Part shown: positions 1 to 10,197 of the stretch, in pieces
Numbering within the stretch: position 1 is the first letter of the stretch
Layout: the number at the start of each line of letters is the position of its first letter
Source of the DNA: Monosiga brevicollis MX1
Lineage: Eukaryota; Opisthokonta; Choanoflagellata; Craspedida; Salpingoecidae
Direction of reading: 5' to 3'
Length of the DNA stretch: 64,000 nt
Assembly (NCBI RefSeq): GCF_000002865.3
Contig: NW_001865074.1
Location: 252,204 to 316,203 of the forward strand
Position numbers and translations under genes: made by a program
Notes under the pieces: model-generated
Told to the model about the DNA's origin: nothing
What the model saw: only the letters and a program-made list of their open reading frames with translations
Databases searched by the model: none

Positions 1-187
1 TCAGTCCTCTTGGTGATCGTCTGAACCCCGTGCTCGTCTCTTCACCGTGCCAGGAGTGTGTATTGAGGTGGTGGGCGAATGGTCTTACCCCGAATGTGGT
101 CTCAAGAAAGTGGAGCTCGTTGGTTGCTTTTCAGCTGAATTTCACAACGAGGTTTACCTCGAAAACTAGGGGTTATCCCAAACTTTC

Positions 188-276
<89 letters not shown>

Positions 277-824
277 GAAAAGCAAACTAAAAAAAGGGGG
301 AGGGGTGTCCTTGCCTATCGAACTTGGGGCGCAGCCTCAAATCGTCAATCGGCAGGGACTCAGAGCAACATCACAAGACACCCCGGAGAAAACCTTACAT
401 CGCAGAAGAGAAAAAACTGCGATACAAATATGAAGAAACCCTTCCAATCGACAAAAGGACTGACTTAGCGGAAGGCTTGGTCGCCATGCAGCACGGCATA
501 TTTAGGAGTTGAAGGCTCGTACAGCTGGTCTCGCTTGAGATGGACTACACCAAGGCCATGGTGTTTTGACTCGTTCGGAACGGGGCGCACCAGCCTCAGA
601 CGGCAGAATTGTCCGTCTCCTCGGTCACTGCTATTGGCCCAAAGACACCCAAAAGCGACATGGGTGCGCACGCCGTGGTAAATGTGAGTCAGCTTGCGAA
701 CAGCCCCAAGCGTTGCACCTGGCGCAAGAAAAGAAAACGGAAAAAAATAAAAATAATACGGGAAGGACAGTCACTCACGTGCCAACTGCGTCGTGGTTGT
801 CGTCGTGTTCGTGCTATCGCCAAG
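1..824. other. Left-edge non-coding stretch
   Basis: No convincing gene is visible. The stretch holds the (AC)n microsatellite at 190-272 and lies downstream of the minus-strand cysteine-repeat receptor gene, so part of it may be that gene's 3' end or a last exon. A minus-strand open frame at 465-671 exists, but it has no recognisable motif. Confidence 0.4.
190..272. repeat. (AC)n microsatellite
   Basis: An almost perfect run of about 40 AC units, seen directly. It creates a spurious Thr-His repeat in open frames. Confidence 0.98.
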
Positions 825-3783
825 CTATTTCACATCAATCAAGAGCAAAACACCCAGCAACGACGGCACAATCAATAAGTCGACACGGACAACATGCCAC
901 ACCCGTTGCAACTGAATACCTGCCCGCCTGCTAGAAAATCCCAACTTTGACCCCGCCTGCAAGCGCACACGGACCTCATCCAGAGGAACAATGCTCAGAC
1001 GACGACTTGAAGGTGCCCGATTCACTTCGGGATCCGGCCGCATAAAGTTGGGATTGGCTGATCCCGGCCGAGTCGGTCCGGCCGGAGGTACATCTGAACT
1101 GGCCAAATACACGTGGCCACGCGAGCCTTGGCGACTCACACTCGGCAGCACCCCCGTTTCTGAGCCGTGTCGATGGCGGTAATGAACAAAGTGCACCACA
1201 AACAGCGTCACGAAGATGGCAGCCACTACACCCAGAACAATGCCCAAAGGCATCTTGTCACCGTTGGTGCTCTTGTTCGTGGCTGCATCCAAGGTGCTTT
1301 GACACAGCGTGTCGGCGTATGCCGTACACGCCGTCACAACTGGATCCCCCTCGGCGCAACTAGAACAGGACGCACAGATGACGTTCTCCGTTAGGATACA
1401 GCCCCGAGCCACGTATTCGCCGGTACCACAGCTATCGCAGGTGTTGCAGCTCGTGGCGCCCGGCGCGTCGCTAAAAGTACCCACAGCGCAAGCGGCACAC
1501 TCGGTCAAAGGCTCAGGACTGCCGGTGGCACTAGCGTCAAAAGTACCCGCAGCGCACTCCTCGCACTCTGTTGTGGGGTCCCCGTCCAGATCCTTGCTCC
1601 CACGAGCACACGTAAAATCGGTGCACGGGCCGACGCTGCCGGTCGGTGCATAAGTACCAGCAGCACAGGCTATGCAGGGTGTGGACGGGTCACTGTCGTC
1701 GTCCACCTCGCCTGCGGCGCAGATATACAGGCTGCAGTTACCCGTGGCGTTGGCAGGCACATAATGACCTGCCGCACAGGCCACGCACGGCGTGGATACG
1801 TTGGCATCATCGTCCACGGTACCCGCTGCACAGATAAAGTCGCTGCAAGGCCCTGAAGCAGGTGAGGCCGGATTGATGTAGCTGCCGGGGGCACACGTCT
1901 CGCAGGGTGTGGTCGCATTGTCGTCATGATCCGTGGCACCACTTGCACAAAACTGCGCGCAGACACGATCTGAGCTAATGGTCGGGGCCATGGTCTCGTA
2001 GGTGTTCCCGCCATCGCAGGTGGTCACGGTCTGACAAGTGTTGGCACCCAGAGTATCGGAAAAGTCGGTTGTGCCGTCGCAAAAGCGACAGGTGCCGGCA
2101 TCGTCGAAGGTGCCATACTCGATGCTGCAGTTGAGAGGGTCATCCAACAATAACACGGCCACCAGCTCGACCTGACTCGCCACGGAAAAGGTTAAATCAA
2201 GGGTGAGCCAAAAGTCGGCCGTGTCCACGACCGCGTTAAACTGAAACTCTAGCACCTGAACACATGCACGAACAAAACGGTGAGACAGTGAGTGCAGAAA
2301 CAGCTGCTCCTACAACTAAAGCGGTTGCAAGAAGCACCATCTTGGCTGACCTGCACGGCGGAGGTATCAGCTAAAGATGCAGAGGCAGGCGTCAAAGCTG
2401 GGGACGTCCCTTCGAGGTCAACCTGCGCACCGACGCTGACAGCAGCTGTGCTGAGCATAACTGCATACGCGCGAGACCTACGTAGCGAGGCCGCGACATG
2501 GATCGTGTCCAAAGAATTAAGCTAGCCATGCCTTGTGCGCACACGCGACCCCTGGACACGACCAAGGAAGCCTGAGAAAAAGAATAGACCTCCTCTGAAA
2601 TTGAGGCGTACCGTGTAAAGTCAAAGGCATGGTTCAGAACCGGGGTAGTGACCTGGACCGCAGCAGCGCTGCTGGCGATCAGCTGCAAAGTTTGTACGCC
2701 TAGGCTACCACTGGCCTCAAGACTGGCCGCAACGTTCGGGCTGTTGGAGAGAGCAAACGTATTGGGCCCGCTTGCGTTGAGCGAGTAGTCTGCCGGGTAG
2801 CGATCGGCAATACAGATCACCGCAACGTCGAGGCGCAGGGATGCATTGACCGTGCCCGCCTGGGGCTGGACAACGATGCGATCAACCGCTGCCTGATCCT
2901 GAAAGTCCACGGGGGCCACGACTGTCTGTGTGTCGGGAGCGTCAGACAAAGCCAAGGTGAATCGAGACGCAGAGGCTGAGCCGTGTGCCCAGCGTGCTTT
3001 GAAGACAGGACAGCAGCATTTTACATACCTTGGTATTGCTGCCATTGTGCAACAGGATGCCCGTGAGTGACAGCACCGATGAGGCGCCGCTGAAGAGTTC
3101 AATGCTGAGCGCCTCGTATTCGCCATCGGGGCCGTTCTGCAGTCAAGGGGAGCATGAGTGAGTCGAGTCACAATGCCCCATTAACAGCACACTGGCCGCA
3201 TGTGCAGATGGGTTGCGCCGCCTCATTCTAAAGTTCGGCTTTGAAGCCGCGGCACTTGGCGCCCTAGGTCTGGGAATGATGCAGCCGTTTGTGCCCCCCC
3301 TTCTTCTTGTCAACCCCTGGCCGGTTTGTCTGTCCCTTCCTGAGTCTAGTGATTTTGCTTACAGCTGGCACCGGCACCAGAGCTTTGATATCCTGCATTT
3401 TTTCTTTTTTTTTTTTTTTTTTGGCTGACCTGGGCGGTGATGCTGGCGAGAGTGGCTGGAAAAGGCAGGTCGATCGTGACAGAGGTTCCGTTCCAGGCAT
3501 CCACACCATCAATAACAATGGACCCCACGTCCGGGGTTAGAGAGGCGCTGGCAATGCCGCTGGCTAGCAGCGATCCGCACTCGGCTAACACACGTTGCAT
3601 CAACAAGTCGGTTCAGGTATGAGCATAAGAGTCCAAGTGGAAGCGGCTGAGGAACACAGGGAAAGCAAGTAAGATACCAGCATGTGCTCCAGATGAGAGC
3701 AGTGTCATCACGGTCAACAATGAAACAATGGGAAGCCAGCTCAATGCCGAGTGCATCGCGGCTGTTCGCGTTCGCCCTGCCAT
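825..3783 (-). CDS. Type I membrane protein with TNFR/GCC2-like cysteine repeats
   Basis: Exon 1 (3783-3678) encodes a signal peptide (hydrophobic core LSWLPIVSLLTVMTLLSSG). It ends at a GT donor with phase 1 and joins an exon starting near 3588 (AECGSLLASG), which runs to a donor at a poly-T intron (about 3421). Further exons lie at about 3147-3030 and 2990-2540. The large 3' exon (about 2250-930) encodes six or more cysteine modules of the form CxxCAAGxY alternating with AAGxxDDDxxxSTPC, resembling GCC2/GCC3, TNFR and ephrin-receptor-like cysteine repeats. A clear membrane span follows (LGIVLGVVAAIFVTLFVVHF), then a basic tail of about 110 residues rich in Ser/Arg. The frame reads on to a stop at 825, but a possible GT donor near 930 means the last residues are uncertain. 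No kinase or death domain is seen. Function is unknown; a surface receptor or adhesion protein is inferred from layout. Confidence 0.7.
3404..3421. repeat. Poly-T tract inside intron
   Basis: A homopolymer T run on the plus strand (A-rich on the coding strand), just after the donor of exon 2 of the cysteine-repeat receptor gene. Confidence 0.9.
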
Positions 3784-5212
3784 GATGACCGTGGATCCCG
3801 GATACCGACAGCACCTGCAAAGGCGGCGAACAGCGCGATGAGGTGAGTGAGCCCTGTGAAGTGTCCTTCTACAACGCACGATTTGGCTTGGCTCCACACC
3901 ATGTATACCGATCCCGATACGAGACCCAATTGCTTTTTTCGACCCGACACGCACCGAGTACGGCCAAGCAGAGCCGCGGCCAACAGGCTCAGAAAGGAGC
4001 CGTTCCAACGCGACCTGTGCGTCCAGGCGTGGTTATTTGATGTCAAATCGCCCACGGGGCACTGACGAGGAGCGGCTGAGACAAGAAGAGGCACACACCA
4101 GCACACACACACACACATACACACAAGCACACACACGATCACACGGAGCAGTACACGGCGCGCGCGCACGCACAGACACAGACACACAGAGAGACAGACA
4201 CGGATGGGGAGCGAGAGCGGCGCGCAAATGCAGCACAGCAGGGCGGGCGATATCGTGTGTGAGCTGGATTGACGCCCACCGCCCCGCGTTTTTTGACTTT
4301 TTACGTGTCTCTGCTAGATGGGATGCTGGCTGACATGTTGTCTACTTTGAAGGATAAGATTATCGGATTCTCTAACTTTGCAAACGTTCTCTTGAAATGC
4401 ATTTAAATTGGCTTGAATGCACATCAGTAATCGTTAAAACTCTCTACCGCCTACATAATTCTCTGAATCAATCGTCAAGTTGGCTCGTTTCTCTTCCGTT
4501 TGGACACCACTGCTTCCCAGTCTCTACTTGACTCACATGTTACAAACGTTGTGGTGATACTACTCTTCTCGCTATTGTCAGACGCTCATACAAAATAACT
4601 GTGGATTATGTCACACTTTGAAAATTTCGCTCCCTTCGCTCTCTCTCTCTCTCTCTCTCGCATTCTTGAAGCAAGATCTTGTGTAAAACGCGAGGAAAAA
4701 AAACATTCGAGGCGGCATGGCAGAGCCAGAGATGGGACCTGAATTGGTTTTTTTATCATATACCAGCAAAATCCAAAGATGAGACGACAAAGACCAATAA
4801 CACAACAGCAACAAAGGAAACGGGACAATCAGACAAAAGAAAAGAAAAAACTGCCAAGAGAAGGCCTCACACACAGGTCTGCGTAACAGTCTCGGTATCA
4901 TCAGGAGGAGAAAGAGTGTGGGTGTGTGAGGACACAAGTAGATATTCCAACAGCAGAAACAATTTGAGCAAGTGAACAACTGCTACCAATAACGGCCTAA
5001 ACACGCCTCCGCACATACCACGGGCTGCAACCAACTGAGGCGTTGATAAGAAGAAGAAAAGGAAGAAGTTTGGATGACACGAAAATGACTAAGACTGAGA
5101 CAACGGAAAACGGCCCAAACCAATCTTGAAAGACTCAAAGAGGCAACCCCTACCGAGGTTTGTGATCGAGTTTCAGCCAAGAAGAGCTGTTGTCATCAGT
5201 TCAACGCAAACA
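3784..5212. other. Intergenic region with CA and CT repeats
   Basis: This lies between the start of the cysteine-repeat receptor gene and the stop of the ankyrin/zinc-finger gene, both on the minus strand. It holds a CA-rich tract (about 4091-4136), a CA/GA tract (4170-4200) and a short CT run (4637-4659). Around 4340-4600 the base composition is more AT-rich than in the neighbouring genes. No gene is recognised. Confidence 0.6.
4091..4136. repeat. Imperfect (CA)n microsatellite
   Basis: CA-rich tract interrupted by CAG and CATA units, about 310 bp upstream of the cysteine-repeat receptor start codon. A second CA/GA tract follows to about 4200. Confidence 0.9.
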
Positions 5213-7319
5213 CTATGCCGGCGGCCCAAGATTGGCGGCGGAAAGAATGTTGCTGAGCCGGAGGGCATCTTCCACAGAGTCTTCGAGCTGTGAATGCTGG
5301 CGCGGATACATCTGAGTGGGTCGCATCAACCGAGTGTCGCTGCTCAAACGCAGGGCGTTCTCAAATTTGCGACGGCACGTCTTCTCGTGTTTGCGGCGAT
5401 TGCTGCTGTTGGAAAATCGCTTCTCGCAAACTTCGCACGAATACGGCTTGTCCCCTGTTATCGGCGCACACGGGCATGAGCGCGAATCACGGCAAGAGTA
5501 GAGCTGCCCGGGCGCAGACACAAAGCTGACACGCGCCGACGCCAATTCGGGGGTCGACAGATGCAAAAATGGCCGGGCGCTGCAGAAGCGAGACGAGAGT
5601 CACAAAACTTACCCGTGTGAATGCGAACATGACGCTTGAGGTTGCTGGAGCAGCTAAAGGCCTTATCACAAAACTTGCAGTGATACTGGCGCATGGGGCG
5701 ACCGGGTCCTCCGTCGCCACTCGCGCTGGCGCCCGTGGAGCCCTGGTTGGATATGCGGCGCCGGCCCGAAGCCGGGACTTCAAGGTATGAGGAGCTATCG
5801 TGTTGCTGATCCAGACGAGAGCCCGAGGCCTGGCGGGGAGAGGCGGCGGCGGGCGACATGGATGGACTCGATAACATGGAATTGGTTTCATCAGACCAAT
5901 CGAGGAGGTCAACCGAGGCCACAGAGGAATCACCATCCGAAAGGTAATCCCGGGCCGAGTTGAGTTGGGAGAGATAAATGTTGTTGAGCCCAGGGCCCCC
6001 CGGACCCTGGGCGCTGGAACCGGCGTCTGTATCTTCAACTGCAATCGGCGGTCGTTGCGGCATGGTTTGCGCGGGCTGGCTCGGTGCTGCTTGCATCTGC
6101 GATGCCAGCGACTGTGCTGGCATTTGCTGGGTGGAAAATCCCATGGCCTGACGTGATGGAAGCATAACGTGACTACCGTCGCCAAATAGGGCTGGATTGA
6201 AGGGAAGTCCAGGATTTCCGCCATTGAGGCCAAAGTCCAGGCCAAGACCCGCAGCGCCGGGATGGTGGGTCATTGAGCCCGCTGCCGATGAGGTTGGTGC
6301 AACTGCACTCGCCGCCGTTGTGCCGGTTTGTCCCGGGGCGATGGCACCACCAGCCCCAGCCTCGCCTTGGTCGATGCCAAAAGGGTTGACCTTGCCAGCG
6401 TTCTCCTCAAGGAAAGACTCAAGCTTCAGGCCCTCCAGAATGATGGCGTAAGAGTCACGGCGGGCGCCCATCCGATCCTGGGCTTCATCATGGCCTGGGA
6501 TGGGCGAACCACGAGGCGAGTGACGGGGCGAGTGACGAGGCGAATGGCGGGGGGATAGATGGGGTGAGCCCATGCCCATTGGGGCTAGATTGTGTGCATT
6601 TTCGAGGGGCAGGGCCGGCATATGCGGCAGGGACTCTGCACGGCCCGTGGAGATGAAGGTAGGTTGGCGGTGTACCCGTAGCAGTAGCGGTGAACCAAAC
6701 AAGACAGGACCGTGAGGGCAGGTGTGGTGCGTGAGCAGGAGGGGATGCACAAGGCTGGGAACGGGCTGGGTAAGACGATGGTAGGGCACGTACCGATTGG
6801 GGGCTGTGCCTGAGGCTGCGCCTGAGGAAAATTGGACACGCTGTGAAGCTGGAGCAGTTGGAGTGCACCTGCGCGACGGTAGCGCACGGCAGCGGTGATG
6901 GCACTGAGTTGTGTGTCGTCCGTGATGAGGGGGTCCGCACCGGCTTGCAGAAGAAGGCGAACGAGGTCGTCAAAGCCGGCTTCGCAGACAATGCGTAGGG
7001 CGGTGGCGTTGTCCTTTGTTCGAACATCGACACAAGCCGGTTGCTGTTCGAGGAGCCAGGCAACGATGGCGGTTTGATGGCGGACGGCTGCGAGGTGTAG
7101 GCCATGAGCACCGGTTTTGGGTTCGCGATCGCTAAGATCGGTAAAGTTGTTGGCACGAAGCCATTGGGCAACGGCAACTTGTCCACAAGCGCAGGCGGTC
7201 AGAAAGGGAGTGAGGCCCTGTGAATCGGGAGTGATCAGGAGCTGTGGGTTTTGCTGGGCTAGCAAAATGAGTTGATCGAGACAACCCTGGCGCACCAATG
7301 CCGCCACATCCTCGGCCAT
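5213..7319 (-). CDS. Ankyrin-repeat and C2H2 zinc-finger protein
   Basis: Three exons (7319-6794, 6635-5613, 5454-5213) join in frame to give 596 residues. Residues about 5-165 form ankyrin-like repeats (for example GLTPFLTACACGQVAVAQWL, DNATALRIVCEAG, DLVRLLLQAGADPL). The middle is low-complexity Ser/Pro/Gln-rich, with a tandem SPRHSPRHSPRHSPRGSP block. Near the C-terminus are two adjacent zinc fingers: a canonical C2H2 finger (CKFCDKAF...HVRIH), the HTGDKPYSC linker formed exactly across the last intron, then a finger with a C2HC pattern (CEVCEKRF...HEKTC). A nuclear DNA-binding regulator is inferred from the fingers. The ankyrin part suggests a protein-protein input, but no partner can be named. 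Splice sites are GT-AG. Confidence 0.85.
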
Positions 7320-8192
7320 GACGACGGCACGAGATGGTAGTTGAGAGCTGGGGGGGTCGAGTTGAGTTAACCCGTCGGCATTAGGGGCTGCACGGCAGTT
7401 GAAAGGGAGTGGTCTTCTTGGATTATCACAAGTTGATCAGAAAGTTCAAGGGCGCGCGTCGCAATGGAACGTGTGTCAGGTCGCAGAGGCGACCCACACG
7501 CGCGGCCTTGGTTGGAAGGTTGATGGGAACAAAGAAACGCGGCGGGGGCGCAGACGAGGGAAGGGTGCGACAACAGGGCGATGAAAGACGGATGTGCACA
7601 CCCCAACCAAACTCGGCTCGAGAGCCCGCGCAATGCCACGAGAGAGGCGGAGGCGAACCAAAACGTGGCTGCCAACGCTTGAGACGCAAAGCCAAGGAAT
7701 TTTTCAGGCGGGGAAAGCGACGGGGGCAGAGCTATCTGCGCTCTGCTTCCCCAACGTTTCCCACCTCGGCGTATCCGTGTTTGAGATGAATATGCGAGTC
7801 TGTCCGCACATATATGCGAGCACCCCAGTGCCTATCTCAGCGAAACCGTTGAGCCCCAGGCACACCTGGCCGTCGACCAAGTCAGTCGTTCGTTCGGGTG
7901 TCTTCGTTGGCGCAACGGCCAAAAAATCCACCCCCGCGCTTGCCAAACGATAAAAGGCAGAGGAGGAGGAGGAGGAGGCAGCGGGGGCCGCGGGGAACAA
8001 GACCACACACAGGGCAGGTATACACACACGCTCCAAGTCAACCCCCAAAGCACCACCAGCACCACCAGCACCACCAGCACCAGCACCCTGGACCAATTCA
8101 AACCCGCAGGGGACAGCAACCCGACAAGGGGCGGTGCGCGTTCAAATGGTAAAACGAACCCAAAAATTTCTCTTGAAGCTCTTGAAGCTCAG

Positions 8193-8222
8193 CTCTCTCT
8201 CTCTCTCTCTTCTCTCTTCTCT

Positions 8223-8266
<44 letters not shown>

Positions 8267-8452
8267 TCTCTCTCTCTTCTCTCTCTTCTACCTTTCTCTT
8301 TCTCAAACCAAAATTAAATTTTGGTTTCTTTCTCTTCTCTTTCTCTTCTCTTTCTCTTCTCTTTCTCTTCTCTCTCTTCTTCTCTCTTCTCTCTTCTTCA
8401 TGTCTTCTCTCTTTCTCTCTCTCTCTTTTTCTCTCGCTCTTCTCATCTGTCT
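8193..8452. repeat. Long polypyrimidine (CT/CTT) region
   Basis: About 260 bp of nearly pure pyrimidine on the plus strand, mixing CTCTCT and TTCTCT units, interrupted once at about 8305-8325 by an AT-rich segment. The mirror symmetry typical of polypurine/polypyrimidine DNA makes an H-DNA structure possible (inference). Confidence 0.95.
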
Positions 8453-9002
8453 TTCTCCTTGGAGACTTGGAGACTAGAAAAGCCAGAGGGAGAGCGCTCA
8501 GCCATGAGCATGGACAAGCTTGTGGGCAAGCTTGAATCAGAGAACATGTAGGCAGGAAGTCAATGTGCAGAAAACGGGTTGTGCTATCATACTAGTGTGG
8601 TGGATTCGCATCCAGGTGTGGGGAAATGGTAACATCCATGGCTTTAAAACACGCCGTTGGTGTGGTCGACTGCTTCCTGTGTGTGCTCGGAGTGTGTCCG
8701 AACCCTGACATAGGCAAACGAGCGAAAAATACAGCGGGAGGGATCGCGAGCCACCACGGCGGCACCGCAGTGATAGGGCCAGGCGAGGCTTCTCCCGAGT
8801 CAGGGGCATGAGGGATCAAGAGAGGCTGCATCGTTGTCGGGTGAATGAGTCTGCAGTGAAGCGAACCTCCGAGATCTCACCGCCGCGTTCCCAACATGGA
8901 GTGGGCTGAGCTGCATAGTAAGGGACTGGTACGTCGATTTAGTTGAGCCTCTTCACGCCATGCTCTGGCCTCGTGTTGTAGCCGCGCGAGCCCACCTGTG
9001 GC

Positions 9003-9086
9003 TGCCACGACCCAGCTGCCACGACCCAGCTGCTGCCACGACCCAGCTGCTGCCACGACCCAGCTGCTGCCACGACCCAGCTGCCA
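9003..9086. repeat. GC-rich minisatellite
   Basis: Five head-to-tail copies of a 14-17 bp unit with the core CCACGACCCAGCTG. Length differences between copies are one extra CTG-type triplet. It is not in a recognised gene. Confidence 0.95.
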
Positions 9087-9508
9087 TATTTACTCGACGA
9101 GCCCGAAAGCGACTGAAGCCAGCAGTTCTACCTTTACCGTTACAAGTGTAACAAGCTCACACTTTAACCCACAGGTTTTGCTTTCAAGCAGTTCTCACTT
9201 GTCCCGCATGCTGACGAAGAGGCTGTTAATGCTAATGTGTGATATTGTTTACACTTTGGTAGAGCCCATAGTGTGACTTTGTGTAACCATAGGTGAACCT
9301 GTCGAGGACTCGACTGGCGGTCGGTCCAGGAAAGGGCAGGGGCAGGAAGGGAGGGCATTGGGGCTGTGTCGTGCTGTGTGCATGGTTGCTTGGGGTGGGT
9401 GAGTCTCAACTGTCTGTGCGTCCGCTCCCCCGACAACCGTCGAGGGCAAGGGGAACGAGGAGGAGCACTGAATGGCAGCCGAATTGGACTGCAGGACACG
9501 GATCAAAA

Positions 9509-9562
9509 CACACACACACACACACACAACACACACACACACAACACACACACACACACACA
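9509..9562. repeat. (CA)n microsatellite
   Basis: CA run interrupted by two AACACA units, seen directly. Confidence 0.95.
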
Positions 9563-9787
9563 GAATGAAAAGACGCGAGCTTCACCAGGGCTTGCTTGTG
9601 TCGTTGTGTGTGTGCGTGTGTGTGCGCTCGCGGCGATCAACGACAAAACCCGTTGCAGCACCTCCATCACGAGCCCCTTTTGCGCCCGCTCCCGCCCGTT
9701 CCCTGGCGACCATCCGGATGTACGCAACCGCCCTCTGACCATTGATTCCAACGTACAGTCAGTCAGTCAGGCCCCTTTCTCTCTTTT

Positions 9788-9790
9788 TTT

Positions 9791-9826
<36 letters not shown>

Positions 9827-9856
9827 ATCTCTCTCTCTCTCTCTCTCTGATCTCTC

Positions 9857-9889
<33 letters not shown>

Positions 9890-9965
9890 TCTGTGCATGA
9901 CCGTTGCGTCCCATTTTCCCGTTTAAAGTGGTCGGGGCACCTGGCGACGTGCAGCGCTGGTAGTC

Positions 9966-10059
<94 letters not shown>

Positions 10060-10068
10060 CTCTCTCTG
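9788..10068. repeat. Two (CT)n blocks upstream of the galactosyltransferase
   Basis: A CT-rich block at 9788-9894 and an uninterrupted CT run at about 9967-10055 that becomes imperfect to 10068. The second block ends about 130 bp before the start codon at 10198, with CT on the coding strand, so it probably lies in the promoter or 5' leader. Confidence 0.9.
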
Positions 10069-10197
10069 TGCGGAGGGCACTGGACGTGACGGGCACGATC
10101 GTCGGCGTTCGGCCTTCTCATCACCGGGGGACTGCTTGTTTGGTTTGTTTGACTGGTTCGCTTGGCGGCTGCCGTTTTCGTCACGTCGGCCAGCATC

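Larger units (their letters stand above)
7320..10197. other. Divergent intergenic region rich in simple repeats
   Basis: About 2.9 kb between the divergently transcribed ankyrin/zinc-finger gene (-) and lectin-galactosyltransferase gene (+). It contains a CACCAG repeat (8055-8092), a long CT-rich region (8193-8452), a 17-20 bp minisatellite (9003-9086), a CA repeat (9509-9562) and two CT blocks (9788-9894 and 9967-10068). Open frames here have repeat-driven or patternless compositions and are not called as genes. Confidence 0.6.

Noticed and set aside
30-290. Open frame with a long Thr-His repeat
   Set aside because: Produced entirely by the (AC)n microsatellite; no start context or homologous sequence.
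8134-8535. Ser/Leu repeat frame of 133 residues
   Set aside because: Translation of the CT tract, with no domain and no splice support.
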